Shown one piece after another: positions 41,569 to 41,863 of a stretch of 41,863 nt of DNA (position 1 is the stretch's first letter; every line of letters starts with the position of its first letter). The notes under the pieces are model-generated. The model searched no databases. It saw nothing but the letters and a program-made list of their open reading frames with translations, and was not told where the DNA came from. Source of the DNA: Acetonema longum DSM 6540 (GTDB taxonomy: Bacteria; Bacillota; Negativicutes; Sporomusales; Acetonemataceae); contig NZ_AFGF01000294.1 of the NCBI RefSeq assembly GCF_000219125.1, positions 1 through 41,863 on the forward strand, in the 5' to 3' direction. The position numbers and the translations under genes were made by a program.

Positions 41569-41791
41569 GGGACCGTTGAAAAAGGCCCATCTGCGTCACT
41601 TCAGCCTCCTGCGGGTGCGCTCATTCAGAAAACATCCCTTTTTAGCTTCATAATACAGTAGCCTATTTTATTGTGGCTACGACAAAAAGGGATATGTTTT
41701 CTTCCTGATCTCACGATGCTGCGCATCTTTCTAGTATCGACGTACCCTGCAAACGTACAGTCTCACGCGCGTCCTCGTCGCGCTGTATCAG
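41569..41791 (+). repeat. Interrupted copy of dispersed palindromic repeat
   Basis: The left end GGGACCGTTGAAAAAGGCCC (41569 on) and the core CGACGTACCCTGCAAACGTA then CAGTCTCACGCGCGTCC (about 41738-41780) match the other copies. Between them lie about 110 bp not present elsewhere, including the nested palindrome at 41629-41700. The usual right end (GCATCTGAACC...) is missing and is replaced by the palindrome starting at 41792. Confidence 0.85.
41629..41700. repeat. Nested 72-bp palindrome inside the repeat
   Basis: AAAACATCCCTTTTT at the left pairs with AAAAAGGGATATGTTTT at the right, with inner arms GTAGCC / GGCTAC. The long hairpin looks like a small palindromic insertion in the larger repeat. 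Confidence 0.75.
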
Positions 41792-41858
41792 AATTCGTGA
41801 CTTTTCGGGAGAGTGGCTATAGCAGATGATATCTCATAAGCCGAAAAGTCACCTGAAT
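41792..41858. repeat. Third palindrome adjoining the repeat
   Basis: AATTCGTGACTTTTCGG pairs with CCGAAAAGTCACCTGAATT with a two-base bulge; the inner part includes GCTATAGC and GATATC. It takes the place of the expected right end of the dispersed repeat. Confidence 0.7.
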
Positions 41859-41863
41859 TTTTC

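Overview
The window (41,863 bp, fairly GC-rich) reads as chromosomal DNA of an anaerobic, Gram-positive-lineage bacterium, most likely a Negativicutes/Sporomusaceae-type Firmicute. The lineage is inferred from gene content: a ferredoxin-dependent 2-oxoacid oxidoreductase, a CcpN - dikinase-regulator - PPDK operon, a glycogen cluster ending in a fused debranching enzyme/4-alpha-glucanotransferase, acyl-CoA dehydratase-type activases, a yybP-ykoY Mn riboswitch and a Fe-S-type Rrf2 regulator in front of cytochrome bd. No rRNA, tRNA, CRISPR array, phage gene or transposase gene was seen.

Layout. 90-2664 (+): four-subunit 2-oxoacid:ferredoxin oxidoreductase (VorB type). 2826-3245 (+): small secreted protein. 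3282-5154 (-): PHP-family phosphatase and AbrB-family membrane protein. 5337-9480 (-): ccpN, PPDK regulatory protein and ppdK, a carbon-flux module at the PEP/pyruvate node. 10004-19490 (+): glgB, glgA, glgP and the GlgX-like/MalQ fusion, a glycogen synthesis and breakdown cluster without glgC/glgD. 19657-21079 (-): two paralogous secreted proteins of a family I do not recognise. 21159-22503 (-): phoU and an MgtC-family protein. 22848-23639 (+): HAD phosphatase. 23826-27706 (+): binding-protein ABC importer (ferric-iron/phosphonate class). 27821-29389 (-): ClC transporter. 29586-30302 (+): HAD hydrolase. 30487-31041 (+): Cu/Zn-SOD-like protein. 31110-31793 (-): TerC-family membrane protein under a Mn riboswitch. 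32183-33922 (+): HI0933-type flavoprotein and a coiled-coil protein. 33938-35194 (-): hemerythrin and LysE exporter. 35380-38525 (+): acyl-CoA dehydratase activase and two DUF2229-like proteins. 38703-41568 (+): Rrf2 regulator, cydA and cydB, behind a clear promoter and a perfect palindromic operator.

The least expected element is a dispersed palindromic repeat of about 127 bp with imperfect terminal inverted repeats (ends GGGACCGTTGAAAAAGG / CCTTTTTGAACGGTCCC). Whole copies, an interrupted copy and fragments occur at 21-46, 13368-13395, 23628-23754, probably 33419-33434, 36888-37016 and 41569-41791. One whole copy lies in frame inside a coding gene and adds about 43 codons. Others sit exactly at gene 3' ends and in two cases supply the last codons and the stop. 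The copy after cydB is broken by a second palindrome and truncated by a third.

Other points of interest: two adjacent regulatory genes (ccpN and the PPDK regulator) with no ATG/GTG/TTG start but good Shine-Dalgarno sites in front of ATC codons; a duplicated secreted-protein family with an almost identical 24-bp upstream box; and a scattered oxygen/metal-stress set (SodC-like, hemerythrin, cytochrome bd, Mn-controlled TerC).
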